DNA of 64,000 nt from positions 1-64,000 of IMG/VR virus record IMGVR_UViG_3300031963_000066. One strand, 5' to 3'. The notes under the pieces are model-generated. The model was not told the DNA's origin and did not search any database. It saw only the letters and a program-made list of their open reading frames with translations. The DNA comes from a virus. Shown here one piece after another: positions 29,794-38,705 of this stretch (position 1 is the stretch's first letter; every line of letters starts with the position of its first letter). The position numbers were made by a program, and so were the translations under genes.

Positions 29794-31521
29794 TTATAAC
29801 GCTGCAATTCTACTCTGAAAATCGGCAAAACTGGATGATGCAGCAACAATTACTTTCAAGTTTGCAAGAGGCAGTGCTGCAGCTCTTTGTGTTGTACCAT
29901 TATTAAATATGACATTTCCAGTATTCACAATGTTTTTGCCACTCAAATCCAATGCTGTTGGGTCACCAGAAGATGGTACTATGATTTTACCATTAGAATC
30001 GAATTGCCATTTTTGTTTAAATGGTGTTACAGATTTCTCATACAAACCACCAGGAGTTGAATAAACAATTACATTTGTTGTATATGTGTAATCTGTATTC
30101 TCAGCAATCGTTACAGTTGTATTGCCGGTACCAACGGTTGTACTTGTTGCAGTGTTTGCTTCTGGTATACCAACATAAGTGAAATCACCCCAAGAACTAC
30201 CATTTGCACCAAGATATGTTCCAGATAGAGAACCATCTACAGGCAATTGATAAACTGTTGCAAATGTGTTTGATTTACCTGATGGCTTAGAATAACCAAT
30301 ACCAACAAGATAGTCACCTGAAACATCTAGTTGTCTATGGCCAAGTCTGATTGTTTGGTTTGCACTTGCAATTTCTAAAGACCTTGCCCAAACTAATTCA
30401 CCATTTGCATCAATTTTATATGTGATAAATGCTGTCTGGTTGTTTGCATCTGTTGTTGCACCATTTACATACAAATAATCATTCTTGTGTTTAATCCAAT
30501 TGATTTTTGGTGTTGTAATACCAGTTATTGTTTTTTCCCAAATCAATTGATTATTGGATCTAAATTTATAAATGTTAGTATTTGATGCTGCATACCAATT
30601 ATTTGATGTATCAGAAGTCAAACTTATAATTGTGTTTCCGTTTGTATCAACATTGTTTGTCCAAAGATAAACACCCTCTGTATCAAACTTGTGAACTTTT
30701 CCGTTTGCAGAACCAACTAAAACACCATACTCATTTGGTAACGCTAAACAGCAAAATGCATTTGTGGATTCTGTTTGTGAAGTGAAATATGTGAAGTACA
30801 ATTCACCTGTGTTGTCAAGACCTGTTAGTAGGTTGTGTTCACCAACAAAGTATGGGAATCCTTGGTCATCAACAGTAATGTCTACAGAACCTACTGCATC
30901 TTCTACCATCGAACTCCAAACATTTTGGCCAACAGAATTAAATTTGGTAACTAGAGTTGAAAAAGTATTTGGAAGATTTGTCAACAAATACACATTGTTG
31001 TTTGCATCAATATCTAAAGATTCAGAATAACTACCATATGAGGTGTTTGCTGGCACAGAACGAGTCCAGAATATTTCACCTGTTGTATCAAATTTTACAA
31101 TTGTAGATTGTGGATAACCTGTGGTTTCATTTTGTGTTGTCAGTGCAACATAAATGTTATTGGCAGAATCGTATGCAACACTGTGACCATATGTATTGGC
31201 TAACTGAGTTGTTAGTTGACCATATAATAGACCCCAAACTTTTTTGTTGTGATGGTCATTACCAAGTTCCACTCTTGTATTACTATACATTATGGTATCG
31301 GTAAAACTGATATCACCCAAGAAAACAGAATTTGCTTTATTGAAAGCACCTTGTGCTAGTGCAGCATTGTTTGCTGATTGTGAATTTGCAGTATTAGAAT
31401 TATTGGAAACATTGGTATACAGCTCGGTAAAGTTGTCATTTGATTTGACAAATGCGGCTCTTAGTGTATCACCTTTACCATCATTTGCTCTAATACCAAT
31501 ATTGATTGTTTGTTTAGCCAT
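29794..31521 (-). CDS. Virion protein with beta-propeller-like repeats
   Basis: A 575-residue protein. The N-terminal MAKQTINIGIRANDGKGDTL...FTELY module (1-36) occurs in many phage fibre-type proteins. Residues about 90-430 contain repeated strands such as STIVKFDTTGEIFWTRSV, SLDIDANNNVYLLTN, VHKFDTEGVYLWTNNV and TYKIDANGELVWARSL, the pattern of PQQ/NHL-type propellers. A fibre-like C-terminus follows (GKNIVNTGNVIFNNGTTQRAA). A surface-binding virion protein is likely. It sits between terminase and neck genes, an unusual place for a fibre. Confidence 0.7.
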   Translation of the reverse strand: MAKQTINIGIRANDGKGDTLRAAFVKSNDNFTELYTNVSNNSNTANSQSANNAALAQGAFNKANSVFLGDISFTDTIMYSNTRVELGNDHHNKKVWGLLYGQLTTQLANTYGHSVAYDSANNIYVALTTQNETTGYPQSTIVKFDTTGEIFWTRSVPANTSYGSYSESLDIDANNNVYLLTNLPNTFSTLVTKFNSVGQNVWSSMVEDAVGSVDITVDDQGFPYFVGEHNLLTGLDNTGELYFTYFTSQTESTNAFCCLALPNEYGVLVGSANGKVHKFDTEGVYLWTNNVDTNGNTIISLTSDTSNNWYAASNTNIYKFRSNNQLIWEKTITGITTPKINWIKHKNDYLYVNGATTDANNQTAFITYKIDANGELVWARSLEIASANQTIRLGHRQLDVSGDYLVGIGYSKPSGKSNTFATVYQLPVDGSLSGTYLGANGSSWGDFTYVGIPEANTATSTTVGTGNTTVTIAENTDYTYTTNVIVYSTPGGLYEKSVTPFKQKWQFDSNGKIIVPSSGDPTALDLSGKNIVNTGNVIFNNGTTQRAAALPLANLKVIVAASSSFADFQSRIAAL

Positions 31522-31541
31522 TTGTTTCTCTCATTTGATGT

Positions 31542-32561
31542 TTATTGGTTTGCGGCCTTGTTAATTGTCAAGACTTCATTTAGTGTGTTATCGGTCTTAG
31601 CGTCAACTTTATCAACAGTCATAAAGTCGATATCTGTAGAAACTCTACCAACAGCATCAACTTCAACAAATTTCAATGGGTTCAAATTATATGTGGTGAA
31701 GTTATAGTTTGCCAAAGTATTAACTCCATATATAGGTTTATCGGACACAAAGTTTCCTGTTAGTGATTTTAATCTAAGTAGGTTGTCTGTAAATTGAACA
31801 ACAATTCCTGTTGCTGTTGTATCATCTGATGTATATCCTTGATATACTTTTTCACCAACTTTATATGTACCAAAACCAGAATTTAAATTCAATGTAAATT
31901 CAACAACATCTTCTTCGGTAATTAAGTTGAACACTGAAACAAATGCACGATTGATGACACCAGTTTCTGTGGTTTTACCAAATACAAATCCTTTGACAGT
32001 GAAGTTTAATGTCCAGACTATCATTCTGGTTTCGTTCTCTCTACCACCTTCGTAAATAATTTCATGTGATGTTGAGTTTAAAATCACAGGTACTTCTTTA
32101 ATAATCCCCATTTCAGGAATCAAATTCAATTTGATGGTGTAATCTGGTGTAAAGAATGGTAGTATGTGTTCAATGATTTGTGTACCATCTTCAATGTTTC
32201 GAACATATATGTACAGATTAAAATCAAAATTGTATGGTACTGGATTGTATTGTGCAATAACACCGGTCGCTGTATTTGTGCCTGCAAAATTTTTAATGTT
32301 GGTATTTTGTTTTCTACTTGAATCATAACTAAGACCGGCCATCTCAAACGACATTTTAGGTAAAGTTACTTGAACTTTTTTATCTAATTGAGGATCACTC
32401 TCAAGGCGCATAACATATCGTTCTTTTGATGCATAAACAATAGGCACAATAAATCTCTCAGATTCGGTTTCGTCTGATTTGAATCTGTATAGTGTTATGT
32501 TGTCAAAAAGATTACCAAATCCAACAACTAATTTTCTGATGACACGGTTGTATGTTGACAT
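31542..32561 (-). CDS. 15: Tail sheath stabiliser gp15
   Basis: A 339-residue homologue of T4 gp15 (272), the ring that closes the tail end and joins it to the neck. Shared features are the start with FGNLFDNITLYR, RFIVPIVYASKERYVMRL (about 37-54), VIAQYNPVPYNFDFNLYIYVRN (about 103-124, shown in part) and ILPFFTPDY. The C-terminal 110 residues, with GEKVYQGYTSDDTTATG, are an extra domain not present in T4. Its ATG overlaps the gene 14 stop (TAATG). Confidence 0.95.
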   Translation of the reverse strand: MSTYNRVIRKLVVGFGNLFDNITLYRFKSDETESERFIVPIVYASKERYVMRLESDPQLDKKVQVTLPKMSFEMAGLSYDSSRKQNTNIKNFAGTNTATGVIAQYNPVPYNFDFNLYIYVRNIEDGTQIIEHILPFFTPDYTIKLNLIPEMGIIKEVPVILNSTSHEIIYEGGRENETRMIVWTLNFTVKGFVFGKTTETGVINRAFVSVFNLITEEDVVEFTLNLNSGFGTYKVGEKVYQGYTSDDTTATGIVVQFTDNLLRLKSLTGNFVSDKPIYGVNTLANYNFTTYNLNPLKFVEVDAVGRVSTDIDFMTVDKVDAKTDNTLNEVLTINKAANQ

Positions 32562-33442
32562 TATATTTTTCCAAACGGATTAGTTTCGGTGAAATCTATA
32601 ATGTTATCGGCTTCATTGTCCAAATAATCATTGTCATAGGCTTCATTTCTTGTACTGTCTTTTAATGGATTATATGATGACAAATAGTATTGTGCATTGC
32701 TTGTTGCACCAATGATTGCAACATTGTTTGCAAACTCACCGGCAACATTTGTTACTTTTAATATATCATTGACAGTGTTCCATTCTTGTACCATTGCAAC
32801 CACTGATGCGTTTGCTTGTGTACCATCCCTAGATTGAAATACAATTTCTCTAGGTTCATATGTTCCAGTTCCAACACCAGTGTTCAAATCTATTGTATAA
32901 CTTGATTGAATCATTATATCATCAATATCTTCCACACCAGTGTCGATAACTTCTTGTGAGTACTTGAATTTCTCTAGTTCTAATTCGTAGAAATAAGGAA
33001 TCTTGCGGCCTAACATGAAGAAGTCTTTGGTTTGATTGGTGAATTTAATTTCAAACAATTCACCGGTACCATTTAAGAAAGGCACATAAATCAAATCACC
33101 TTCACGGGGTCTGGTGAATAGGTCTTGTGGTACTCTTTGAGAGAAAGAACGCTTTGATAGTATGATATTGATATTGTTTTTAATCTCAAGACCAAATTTA
33201 GAAAAGAATTCTTTCTCGCCACCGTACTCCATTGAACTAGATAGATAGAACTCAATTGGAAAGGCCGAACCAAATCTTTTAATTGGATCTTCACCATATA
33301 GAATGTCTCTATCTTCTTCATTCTCAATAGGCAGGTAGTAGGCGTCATAACCTTGAATTTTAATACTTTCTACAATCAAATCTTCTATTACTCTCTGTTC
33401 AGCAAGAGAGTTGTAGTTGTTGAAATACACCGAGGTCGCCAT
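32561..33442 (-). CDS. 14: Neck protein gp14
   Basis: A 293-residue homologue of T4 gp14 (256). Diagnostic blocks are EDLIVESIKIQGYDAYYLP (about 20-38), DILYGEDPIKRFGSAFPIEFYLSS and FFSKFGLEIKNNI, then RPREGDLIYVPF. It forms the collar gate with gp13. The C-terminal half (about 190-290) carries a beta domain with RDGTQANASV similar in type to that in gp15. A GGATAA ribosome site lies in the end of the HNH gene. Confidence 0.95.
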   Translation of the reverse strand: MATSVYFNNYNSLAEQRVIEDLIVESIKIQGYDAYYLPIENEEDRDILYGEDPIKRFGSAFPIEFYLSSSMEYGGEKEFFSKFGLEIKNNINIILSKRSFSQRVPQDLFTRPREGDLIYVPFLNGTGELFEIKFTNQTKDFFMLGRKIPYFYELELEKFKYSQEVIDTGVEDIDDIMIQSSYTIDLNTGVGTGTYEPREIVFQSRDGTQANASVVAMVQEWNTVNDILKVTNVAGEFANNVAIIGATSNAQYYLSSYNPLKDSTRNEAYDNDYLDNEADNIIDFTETNPFGKI

Positions 33443-33446
33443 GATA

Positions 33447-33950
33447 TTATCCTAACTTTTCACAAAAATAATTTTTGTGGTGTTTTCTTAAACCACTAGC
33501 CACAATTGACATTTTTGAACTATCCAAGTTATTTTCCTTACAATATTGTTGTAAATTTTTTATTTTTATTTTTGTTCCGTCTGGTTTGGTTATTAACCAA
33601 TTTCTACTATTACTCTCGGATATTTTATTTTTCCATTCACAAGGACGGCCTTTTAATGTCTCACTCATTTTTAATTTATATTCATCAGACCATTTACGAC
33701 CTAAATTTGCTTTGTGACCTACTGGTGGTCTAGATTTTTTACCAGACATTACAAATAGTTCGTGTAACAATTCTTCTTTACCAATAATGCCAGCTAAACC
33801 TTTCCAAGCTAATTCATCTTGTTTATGTCCATATTTTTCCCACAAAACACGATGAGCTTCCGCATGTTCTTCTACGGTAAGTTCAATTAAATTGGACGGA
33901 TCATTTGTTCCACCCATATGTTTTGGAATAATATGGTGTTGGTGTTTCAT
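33447..33950 (-). CDS. HNH homing endonuclease
   Basis: A 167-residue free-standing HNH enzyme. The motif reads HHIIPKHMGGTNDPSNLIELTVEEHAEAH in the first 35 residues (given in part: HHIIPKHMGG, N-L-I-L-T, EEHAEAH). A NUMOD-like segment (WSDEYKLKMSETLKGRP) and a C-terminal helix-turn-helix-like region follow. It fits exactly between neck genes 13 and 14: its ATG is one base after the gene 13 stop, and its end supplies the gene 14 ribosome site. Very AT-rich, consistent with transfer. Confidence 0.9.
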   Translation of the reverse strand: MKHQHHIIPKHMGGTNDPSNLIELTVEEHAEAHRVLWEKYGHKQDELAWKGLAGIIGKEELLHELFVMSGKKSRPPVGHKANLGRKWSDEYKLKMSETLKGRPCEWKNKISESNSRNWLITKPDGTKIKIKNLQQYCKENNLDSSKMSIVASGLRKHHKNYFCEKLG

Positions 33951-33951
33951 A

Positions 33952-34728
33952 TTAGTTCATAAACATTTCTAGTGGTGCACCGTACTTGTCACCAATTTCT
34001 GCATGAAGGGCATCAATTTCTGTTTTTGCTTCCTCATAAATCTTATCACCATTCAACATGACACCACCTGGTAATTGTATACCACTAAACTTTTTAAGGT
34101 TGTTGCCCCATGAACGCTTGATAAGTGCTGTTGCATACTCTTTTAACCAACGGTCGTTCCAGACATAATTGTAATATTCTGGATTGATTGTTGCATAAGA
34201 TTCCATGACAACAACAGTACCGACTGGTGCTTGTGAAGAACCCCAAGCCCAATCAATGAAAAGTTTTTTCATGTGTCTTTGATAACGGATTGGTATTTCA
34301 CCAGTAAACATTAACTCCAATGAACGCAAATGTTGTTGTGTTAATGTATAGTTGATGTAAGATGCGGAAGTGAAATCGTACAATTCATTCAAACGCAATT
34401 GATATCTCAAGTCAAACATGTTGATTGATGCTGACGAATCTTGAATAGGGAAAATTCTAGTTATACCAACTATGTCAACAGAATTATTTGAATCGTCTGT
34501 AACATTAGTTAGATTTATATATTTGTTTTGAATGTCTGTCGCATCAAGTTTTTTGATGTAATATATTTTTTGTAGGCCATCAAAGTGGTAGTCTTGCCAA
34601 TATTGAAGTGCATCATCAATACGGTCTTCTACCTGATCGTCATCAACGTTGATTTCGATTACTGGAAACCCTAGTCTACGCAGGCAATAATCTTTGAATG
34701 CCGTTCTTGTTGTTATTGGTTGTGCCAT
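33952..34728 (-). CDS. 13: Neck protein gp13
   Basis: A 258-residue neck protein (T4: 309). Typical blocks are AFKDYCLRRLGFPVIEINVDDDQVEDRIDDALQYW (about 10-44, shown in part as DYCLRRLGFPVIEINV) and YYNYVWNDRWLKEYATALIKRSWG (in part). It binds the portal and gp14 after packaging. The ribosome site GGGGG is held in a small hairpin beside a late box (34734-34755). Confidence 0.95.
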   Translation of the reverse strand: MAQPITTRTAFKDYCLRRLGFPVIEINVDDDQVEDRIDDALQYWQDYHFDGLQKIYYIKKLDATDIQNKYINLTNVTDDSNNSVDIVGITRIFPIQDSSASINMFDLRYQLRLNELYDFTSASYINYTLTQQHLRSLELMFTGEIPIRYQRHMKKLFIDWAWGSSQAPVGTVVVMESYATINPEYYNYVWNDRWLKEYATALIKRSWGNNLKKFSGIQLPGGVMLNGDKIYEEAKTEIDALHAEIGDKYGAPLEMFMN

Positions 34729-34733
34729 TATAT

Positions 34734-34755
34734 CCCCCTATAAGGGGTATTTATG
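34734..34755 (-). promoter_or_regulatory. Late box plus Shine-Dalgarno hairpin (gene 13)
   Basis: CCCC (34744-34747), loop TTATA, GGGG (34735-34738). The right arm plus one G is the gene 13 ribosome site, five bases from the ATG. The late box CATAAATA (34748-34755) directly abuts the left arm, so late RNA would start near 34742, in the loop. Confidence 0.65.
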
Positions 34756-34784
34756 CATCATTGGTTGTTTCGTCAACTGATACA

Positions 34785-35714
34785 TTAATTGAATTTGATA
34801 GATCCTGAACCCGTAAATTTATATATTCTATACCCGGATAATATTGTATATGTAACTGTGCCTGTAGTTGTAGCTGCTGCGTAACCGGTTGGGTACTTGA
34901 TAACTGCAATACCTGAACCACCGTTACCTGCATTAGTGCCGGCGCCGTTTTTCATACCACCACCGCCGCCGCCGGAATTTGTTCCGCCATTCCCACCAAC
35001 AGTATTTGTTCCATTCTGGCCGCCGTTTGCACCTCCTGTGCCTCCAGCTGTTGAACTTCCTCCACCACCACCACCTGCACCACCGTTGCCCGCTGTGCCG
35101 GTATTGACGCTGCCGCCACCGCCACCGCCGCAATAATATGTTGCAGTGCCTGTTATGGAATTTTGTAATCCAATACCACCTGAACCTGCCACTGTGCCGC
35201 TTACACTATTTCCACCAACAGCACCTGCGCCGCCACCGCCGGCACCTGCCAAAGCAGTGCCTGATACAAATGCATCACCTCCAGCATTTCCTTGACCTGT
35301 GATTGGTTCTCCACCCAAGTGGTCTGTTACGGAGCTACTAACTCCACCGCCACCTGAGGCGCCACTTCCTGGCCTTCTTGGATCCGTGTAGCCTCCAATG
35401 CCCCATCCACCGCCGTATGCATACAAAGAAAAACCAGTTGATGTGATTGAAGTGTCACCGCCTCGTTCTCCATTTGAAGAACTCGCACTGAAGACTCCTA
35501 CCGCACCGGCGCCGCCGCCAGCAACGGTTACTGTATAGGTTACATTTTTTTTAAAAGTAAATTCACTCTGATAATTATAACCACCAGCACCAGCTCCTGC
35601 TGATCCACCTCCTCCACCTCCTCCAACCAGTAACATCTCAACTGTTATCAAATCACTACTTAAAGTAGTGTTTTTAGTGGATATTTTACTCTTAGATAAA
35701 GTTTTGATTGCCAT
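34785..35714 (-). CDS. Glycine-rich virion adhesin-like protein
   Basis: A 309-residue protein of which about 60-265 is extremely Gly-rich, with Gly runs up to seven residues and Ser/Ala/Asn between. The N-terminus (VEMLLVGGGGGGGSAG) and the C-terminus (YRIYKFTGSGSIKFN) are beta strands. This matches the glycine-rich domain of phage fibre and tip proteins; polyglycine-II sandwiches are known in S16-type adhesins. GC-rich GGN codons stand out against the AT-rich genome. Receptor binding is inference. Confidence 0.7.
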   Translation of the reverse strand: MAIKTLSKSKISTKNTTLSSDLITVEMLLVGGGGGGGSAGAGAGGYNYQSEFTFKKNVTYTVTVAGGGAGAVGVFSASSSNGERGGDTSITSTGFSLYAYGGGWGIGGYTDPRRPGSGASGGGGVSSSVTDHLGGEPITGQGNAGGDAFVSGTALAGAGGGGAGAVGGNSVSGTVAGSGGIGLQNSITGTATYYCGGGGGGSVNTGTAGNGGAGGGGGGSSTAGGTGGANGGQNGTNTVGGNGGTNSGGGGGGMKNGAGTNAGNGGSGIAVIKYPTGYAAATTTGTVTYTILSGYRIYKFTGSGSIKFN

Positions 35715-35715
35715 G

Positions 35716-36045
35716 TTAGGTTATCTCACTACCGTAAGCGTGGAAACTTATTAATGCACTACTTGCATTTACTGTGACAACATCAGTTGTTGCTAAAGTT
35801 AAACCAAGTGTTAATGATAACATATCATTTGCTGGTACAGGTGTGTCAAATGCCAAATAGTGTTGTGTAGCCAATGTTGCTCCTGCTGGACGAACAGCTA
35901 CTTTAACTGTGCCGCCAGTGGCAGCCTGGTTACAAATAGAAAGTGTGGAAACAATTGTACTTGTTGCCGCAGGAACAGTGTAAAGAGTTGTTGCTGTGTT
36001 TGCTGCTGGATTTGATTGACCTAAAACTTTGTATGTTATTGCCAT
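35716..36045 (-). CDS. Small beta virion protein, paralogue group
   Basis: A 109-residue all-beta protein starting MAITYKVLGQSNPAANTATTLYTVPAAT. Similar in size and pattern (N-terminal 'T..T.LYT', a 'STLSICNQ' strand, a mid 'P..PAND', C-terminal Ser/Ala strands) to proteins at 45549-45908 and 48454-48780. Each lies immediately before a repeat or fibre gene. They may be fibre caps or connectors. No motif of enzymes. Confidence 0.65.
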   Translation of the reverse strand: MAITYKVLGQSNPAANTATTLYTVPAATSTIVSTLSICNQAATGGTVKVAVRPAGATLATQHYLAFDTPVPANDMLSLTLGLTLATTDVVTVNASSALISFHAYGSEIT

Positions 36046-36054
36046 GATTTTTCC

Positions 36055-36486
36055 TTATGCTCCCATTAACAAGAATGGATTGATTGTGTTTGTAGATCCA
36101 CCACTACTTGCTGTGTTAGCAGCTGCAAAGGCCGCATTGGCCTGGTTAAATGCAAACGTGGCACTTGAACCAGAATTTGCTGCAGCGAAAGCCGCATTAG
36201 CTTGTAAGAACCCAGAATTGGCATATAAACTGGCTGAATTGGCTGCACCAAAAGCTGAATTGGATGTTAAAAATGCTCCATTGGCATATAAACTGGCTGA
36301 ATTGGCTGCACCAAAAGCTGAATTGGATGTTAAAAATGCTCCATTGGCATATAAACCTGCACTAGTTGCACCACCGGCCGCATTGGCTGCTTCAAAAGCT
36401 CCATTGGCTTGAGCATATGCCGAACCAACCAACGATGAATAATCATACGATGTGTCTATATTCGGTAATTTTATTTTTGTTGTCAT
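36055..36486 (-). CDS. Ala/Asn heptad-repeat virion protein
   Basis: A 143-residue protein. After MTTKIKLPNIDTSYDYSSLVGSAY it consists of seven-residue units of the form F/S-x-x-A-N-x-A (FGAANSA, SLYANGA, FLTSNSA and so on) up to a short Gly/Ser tail. The period and Ala spacing suggest a narrow alpha-helical coiled coil, probably a fibre shaft. DNA contains an exact 63-bp tandem duplication. Same repeat type as the proteins at 37955, 45918, 48810 and part of 54977. Confidence 0.7.
   Translation of the reverse strand: MTTKIKLPNIDTSYDYSSLVGSAYAQANGAFEAANAAGGATSAGLYANGAFLTSNSAFGAANSASLYANGAFLTSNSAFGAANSASLYANSGFLQANAAFAAANSGSSATFAFNQANAAFAAANTASSGGSTNTINPFLLMGA
36218..36356. repeat. 63-bp tandem direct repeat
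   Basis: Copy 1 at 36218-36280 and copy 2 at 36281-36343 appear identical, with a 13-base partial third copy. The unit is 21 codons, i.e. three heptads of the encoded protein, and implies recent in-frame duplication. Confidence 0.9.
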
Positions 36487-36492
36487 TTTTTA

Positions 36493-36846
36493 TTAAGGTG
36501 TATATTCAACCCAAGCCAAGGTTGCTTCATCCCATCCATATGATTTTTCATCTTCGGGCCTCGCAACAGGTGCATCCCAATGGCAAGATGTTTCATTTAA
36601 TATCCAACTTGGAAATGGTTTAGGTGGTATGAAAGCGTCACGTTCTTTATCGTAGGTGTATCCAATACCCGCATAATTTTTACGCAAAGGTGTACCACCC
36701 AATCTATGCTCACCCATAATGGTGTTATAACTTGTTTGTATCCAAGATTCTTTTGGACCAAACATACCAGAATCAATTACATCCTGTTCAATAACAAGAA
36801 CTCTTGTTACAATATTGTTTTCATCTATCTGTGCAAAGTGTGCCAT
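36493..36846 (-). CDS. Conserved phage virion-region protein
   Basis: A 117-residue protein starting MAHFAQIDENNIVTRVLVIEQ. The pattern MAHFA.ID..N.V..V.VI, then GTPLRKNYAGIGYTYD (about 50-65), DAFIPPKPFPSWILNE and a C-terminal WDEATLAWVE is common in marine phage tail regions. Function is unknown, but fibre chaperone or virion component are candidates. It has its own late box (36876-36883). Confidence 0.75.
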   Translation of the reverse strand: MAHFAQIDENNIVTRVLVIEQDVIDSGMFGPKESWIQTSYNTIMGEHRLGGTPLRKNYAGIGYTYDKERDAFIPPKPFPSWILNETSCHWDAPVARPEDEKSYGWDEATLAWVEYTP

Positions 36847-36875
36847 TTTTATCCCATTAAAAATTATTCATGCTC

Positions 36876-36883
36876 TATTTATT
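36876..36883 (-). promoter_or_regulatory. Late promoter
   Basis: AATAAATA overlapping the stop of the 36882-37958 gene, 30 bases before the ATG at 36846. Confidence 0.7.
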
Positions 36884-37958
36884 ATAAATCTGCTGTATAT
36901 GTGGCTGGATAAGCTCTGGTCACATCACCTGGTCTAGTGCCTGACCATATAATTCTAACACCACCTGTATTTCCTGATCCACTATAAACCACACCACCAC
37001 CAATTATACCCGTTCCTTTTTTAACTGCACCACCGCCGCCACCATAAGTACCACCAAAATTTCTATCGGATGTTGTAACGCTACCAAGGCCTGCTGTTCC
37101 ATCTTTTGAATCTGTTGCCGACGAACCAGCACGGATGCCGCCGCCGGCATCTGTTGTACCTGAAGATTGGAATACGCCAAGTCCACCGCCGCCAGAACCC
37201 ACTTTGTTAGTTGCGGAATGCGGTGGTTTAAGTGAATTTCCTCCTCCACCACCAGAACGATAAGATGGACCATTGGTTGTGTATGCACAACCTCCACCGC
37301 CAGGTGCACCGCCACCATATGTGTCACCAGAAATAGACATATCTCCTGATCCATCGGAACCACCGTATCCACCTTGGCCAGCTACTGTTAATGTTCCGTT
37401 TCCAATAACTAAACCAAATCTACCTCCAGCACCGCCATTACCATAGTAACCACCTGCGCCACATCCACCCCATGCACCCGCTTGTGTTCCGTTTGCGCTG
37501 CCACCTCGGCCACCACCATCACCAACAAAATTTCCACCAACCACGTTTGCGGATGCACCTGATGAACCACTTGGTCCAGTACCACCAAATCCTGCTACCG
37601 TTGATGTGTTAATAAAATAACTATTGCCTGTTGTGTGTACTCCTGGATATGCATCAGGTGCAACGTTTGCTGTTACTCTTGATTGTCCAGCACCAACAAC
37701 TACTGTATATGATGCACCTGGTGTAACAGAAATATTATTTTTCCATCCTAATCCACCACCACTACCACCAGCCATTCTTGTTGCTGCACCACTTTGACCC
37801 ATAGCACCACCTGCGCCACCGCCACCAATGCAAACAACACAAACACTTGTTACACCATCAGGTGCAACCCAAGTGTAAGTTCCTGCCGCAGTGTATTCTG
37901 CTTGTCCTGGAGCAATACCGGTTGGTCCAACAATATAAGAATTTACAAGGAAACTCAT
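36882..37958 (-). CDS. Second glycine-rich virion adhesin-like protein
   Basis: A 358-residue protein. The N-terminal AEYTAAGTYTWVAPDGVTSVCVVCIGGGGAGG module (about 20-52, shown in part as GTYTWVAPDGVTSV) is the usual entry to phage glycine-rich domains. Residues 45-330 are Gly/Ala/Ser/Asn-rich, with GGGG motifs. The C-terminus GNTGGVRIIWSGTRPG closes the sheet. It overlaps the preceding heptad-repeat gene by ATGA. Likely a fibre tip or surface adhesin, parallel to 34785-35714. Confidence 0.7.
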   Translation of the reverse strand: MSFLVNSYIVGPTGIAPGQAEYTAAGTYTWVAPDGVTSVCVVCIGGGGAGGAMGQSGAATRMAGGSGGGLGWKNNISVTPGASYTVVVGAGQSRVTANVAPDAYPGVHTTGNSYFINTSTVAGFGGTGPSGSSGASANVVGGNFVGDGGGRGGSANGTQAGAWGGCGAGGYYGNGGAGGRFGLVIGNGTLTVAGQGGYGGSDGSGDMSISGDTYGGGAPGGGGCAYTTNGPSYRSGGGGGNSLKPPHSATNKVGSGGGGLGVFQSSGTTDAGGGIRAGSSATDSKDGTAGLGSVTTSDRNFGGTYGGGGGAVKKGTGIIGGGVVYSGSGNTGGVRIIWSGTRPGDVTRAYPATYTADL

Positions 37959-38677
37959 GTTCGTCTATAATATAATGTTACTTTTAATCCTTTTGCACCA
38001 GTACCAGCAACATCAATATCCATAGTTATTTCATCATCATCTGAAAAAGTAGTTGTAGATAACACCGCCGGTGTAGCGGCAGTAACACTTGTTTTTTCAT
38101 TTGCATCTATTGTTAATCTTGTGCCAAAAATAGTAGTACCGTTTTTATTAATATCAATTTCAGGAATTCCAGATGTACTTGCAGTGGCCAATGATGCTCT
38201 AGGTATCTGATACAGTGTCATTGCATGTGGTGCTCTAAATGTTACTTTAGCTGTACCTGTAGTTATTGATGTTGTTTCATCACTAAGAGCCACAGTCAAG
38301 TAAACGTTTGCAGAAGTATTGGCTGCAGCAAAAGCACCATTGGCATACAAACTCGCAGAGTTTGCAGTATCATAAGCATTGTTTGCTTTTGTTCTTACCC
38401 ACGCATCTGATGCATTGTTGGCTGCATTATATGCTGCATTGGCTTGAATGAATGATCCATTTGCAAATATTGATGCCGAGTTTGCAGTAATAAATCCTGC
38501 ATTGGCCGTACCTCTAGCCCACGAATCTGCACCCGAACCACCGTCATTAGTATTTGCTTGTGCAAAAGCAGCATTAGCCTGTGCAAACGCAAGATTTGCT
38601 CGGTCAAATGCAGAGGGCACCAAAGAAGAAAAATCTTTAGTTGAATCTAATCTTGATGGAGGTACTTGTGTTGACAT
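37955..38677 (-). CDS. Heptad-repeat plus beta-domain virion protein
   Basis: A 240-residue protein. Residues about 20-125 are Ala/Asn heptads (FAQANAA, SIFANGS, SLYANGA), interrupted by a DAWVRTKAN unit. Residues 128-240 form a beta domain (VYLTVALSDETTSITTGTAKVTFRAPHAMTLYQIPRA in part), ending DIDVAGTGAKGLKVTLYYRR. This C-terminal domain type is frequent in phage tail proteins. A fibre or connector role is likely. Confidence 0.7.
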   Translation of the reverse strand: MSTQVPPSRLDSTKDFSSLVPSAFDRANLAFAQANAAFAQANTNDGGSGADSWARGTANAGFITANSASIFANGSFIQANAAYNAANNASDAWVRTKANNAYDTANSASLYANGAFAAANTSANVYLTVALSDETTSITTGTAKVTFRAPHAMTLYQIPRASLATASTSGIPEIDINKNGTTIFGTRLTIDANEKTSVTAATPAVLSTTTFSDDDEITMDIDVAGTGAKGLKVTLYYRRT

Positions 38678-38697
38678 TAATTATAACCTTTTTACAT

Positions 38698-38705
38698 TAT
38701 TTATT
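38698..38705 (-). promoter_or_regulatory. Late promoter
   Basis: AATAAATA overlapping the stop of the giant LamG gene, about 20 bases before the ATG at 38677. Confidence 0.7.

Noticed and set aside
34897-35136. GC-rich CCGCC/CCACC runs resembling a GC island or simple-repeat switch
   Set aside because: Explained by GGN codons for glycine runs in the 34785-35714 protein; copy units are irregular, so no phase-variable tract is evident.
36055-36486. CRISPR-like short regular repeats
   Set aside because: The repeats are in-frame coding heptads without unique spacers; no CRISPR array was seen anywhere in the window.
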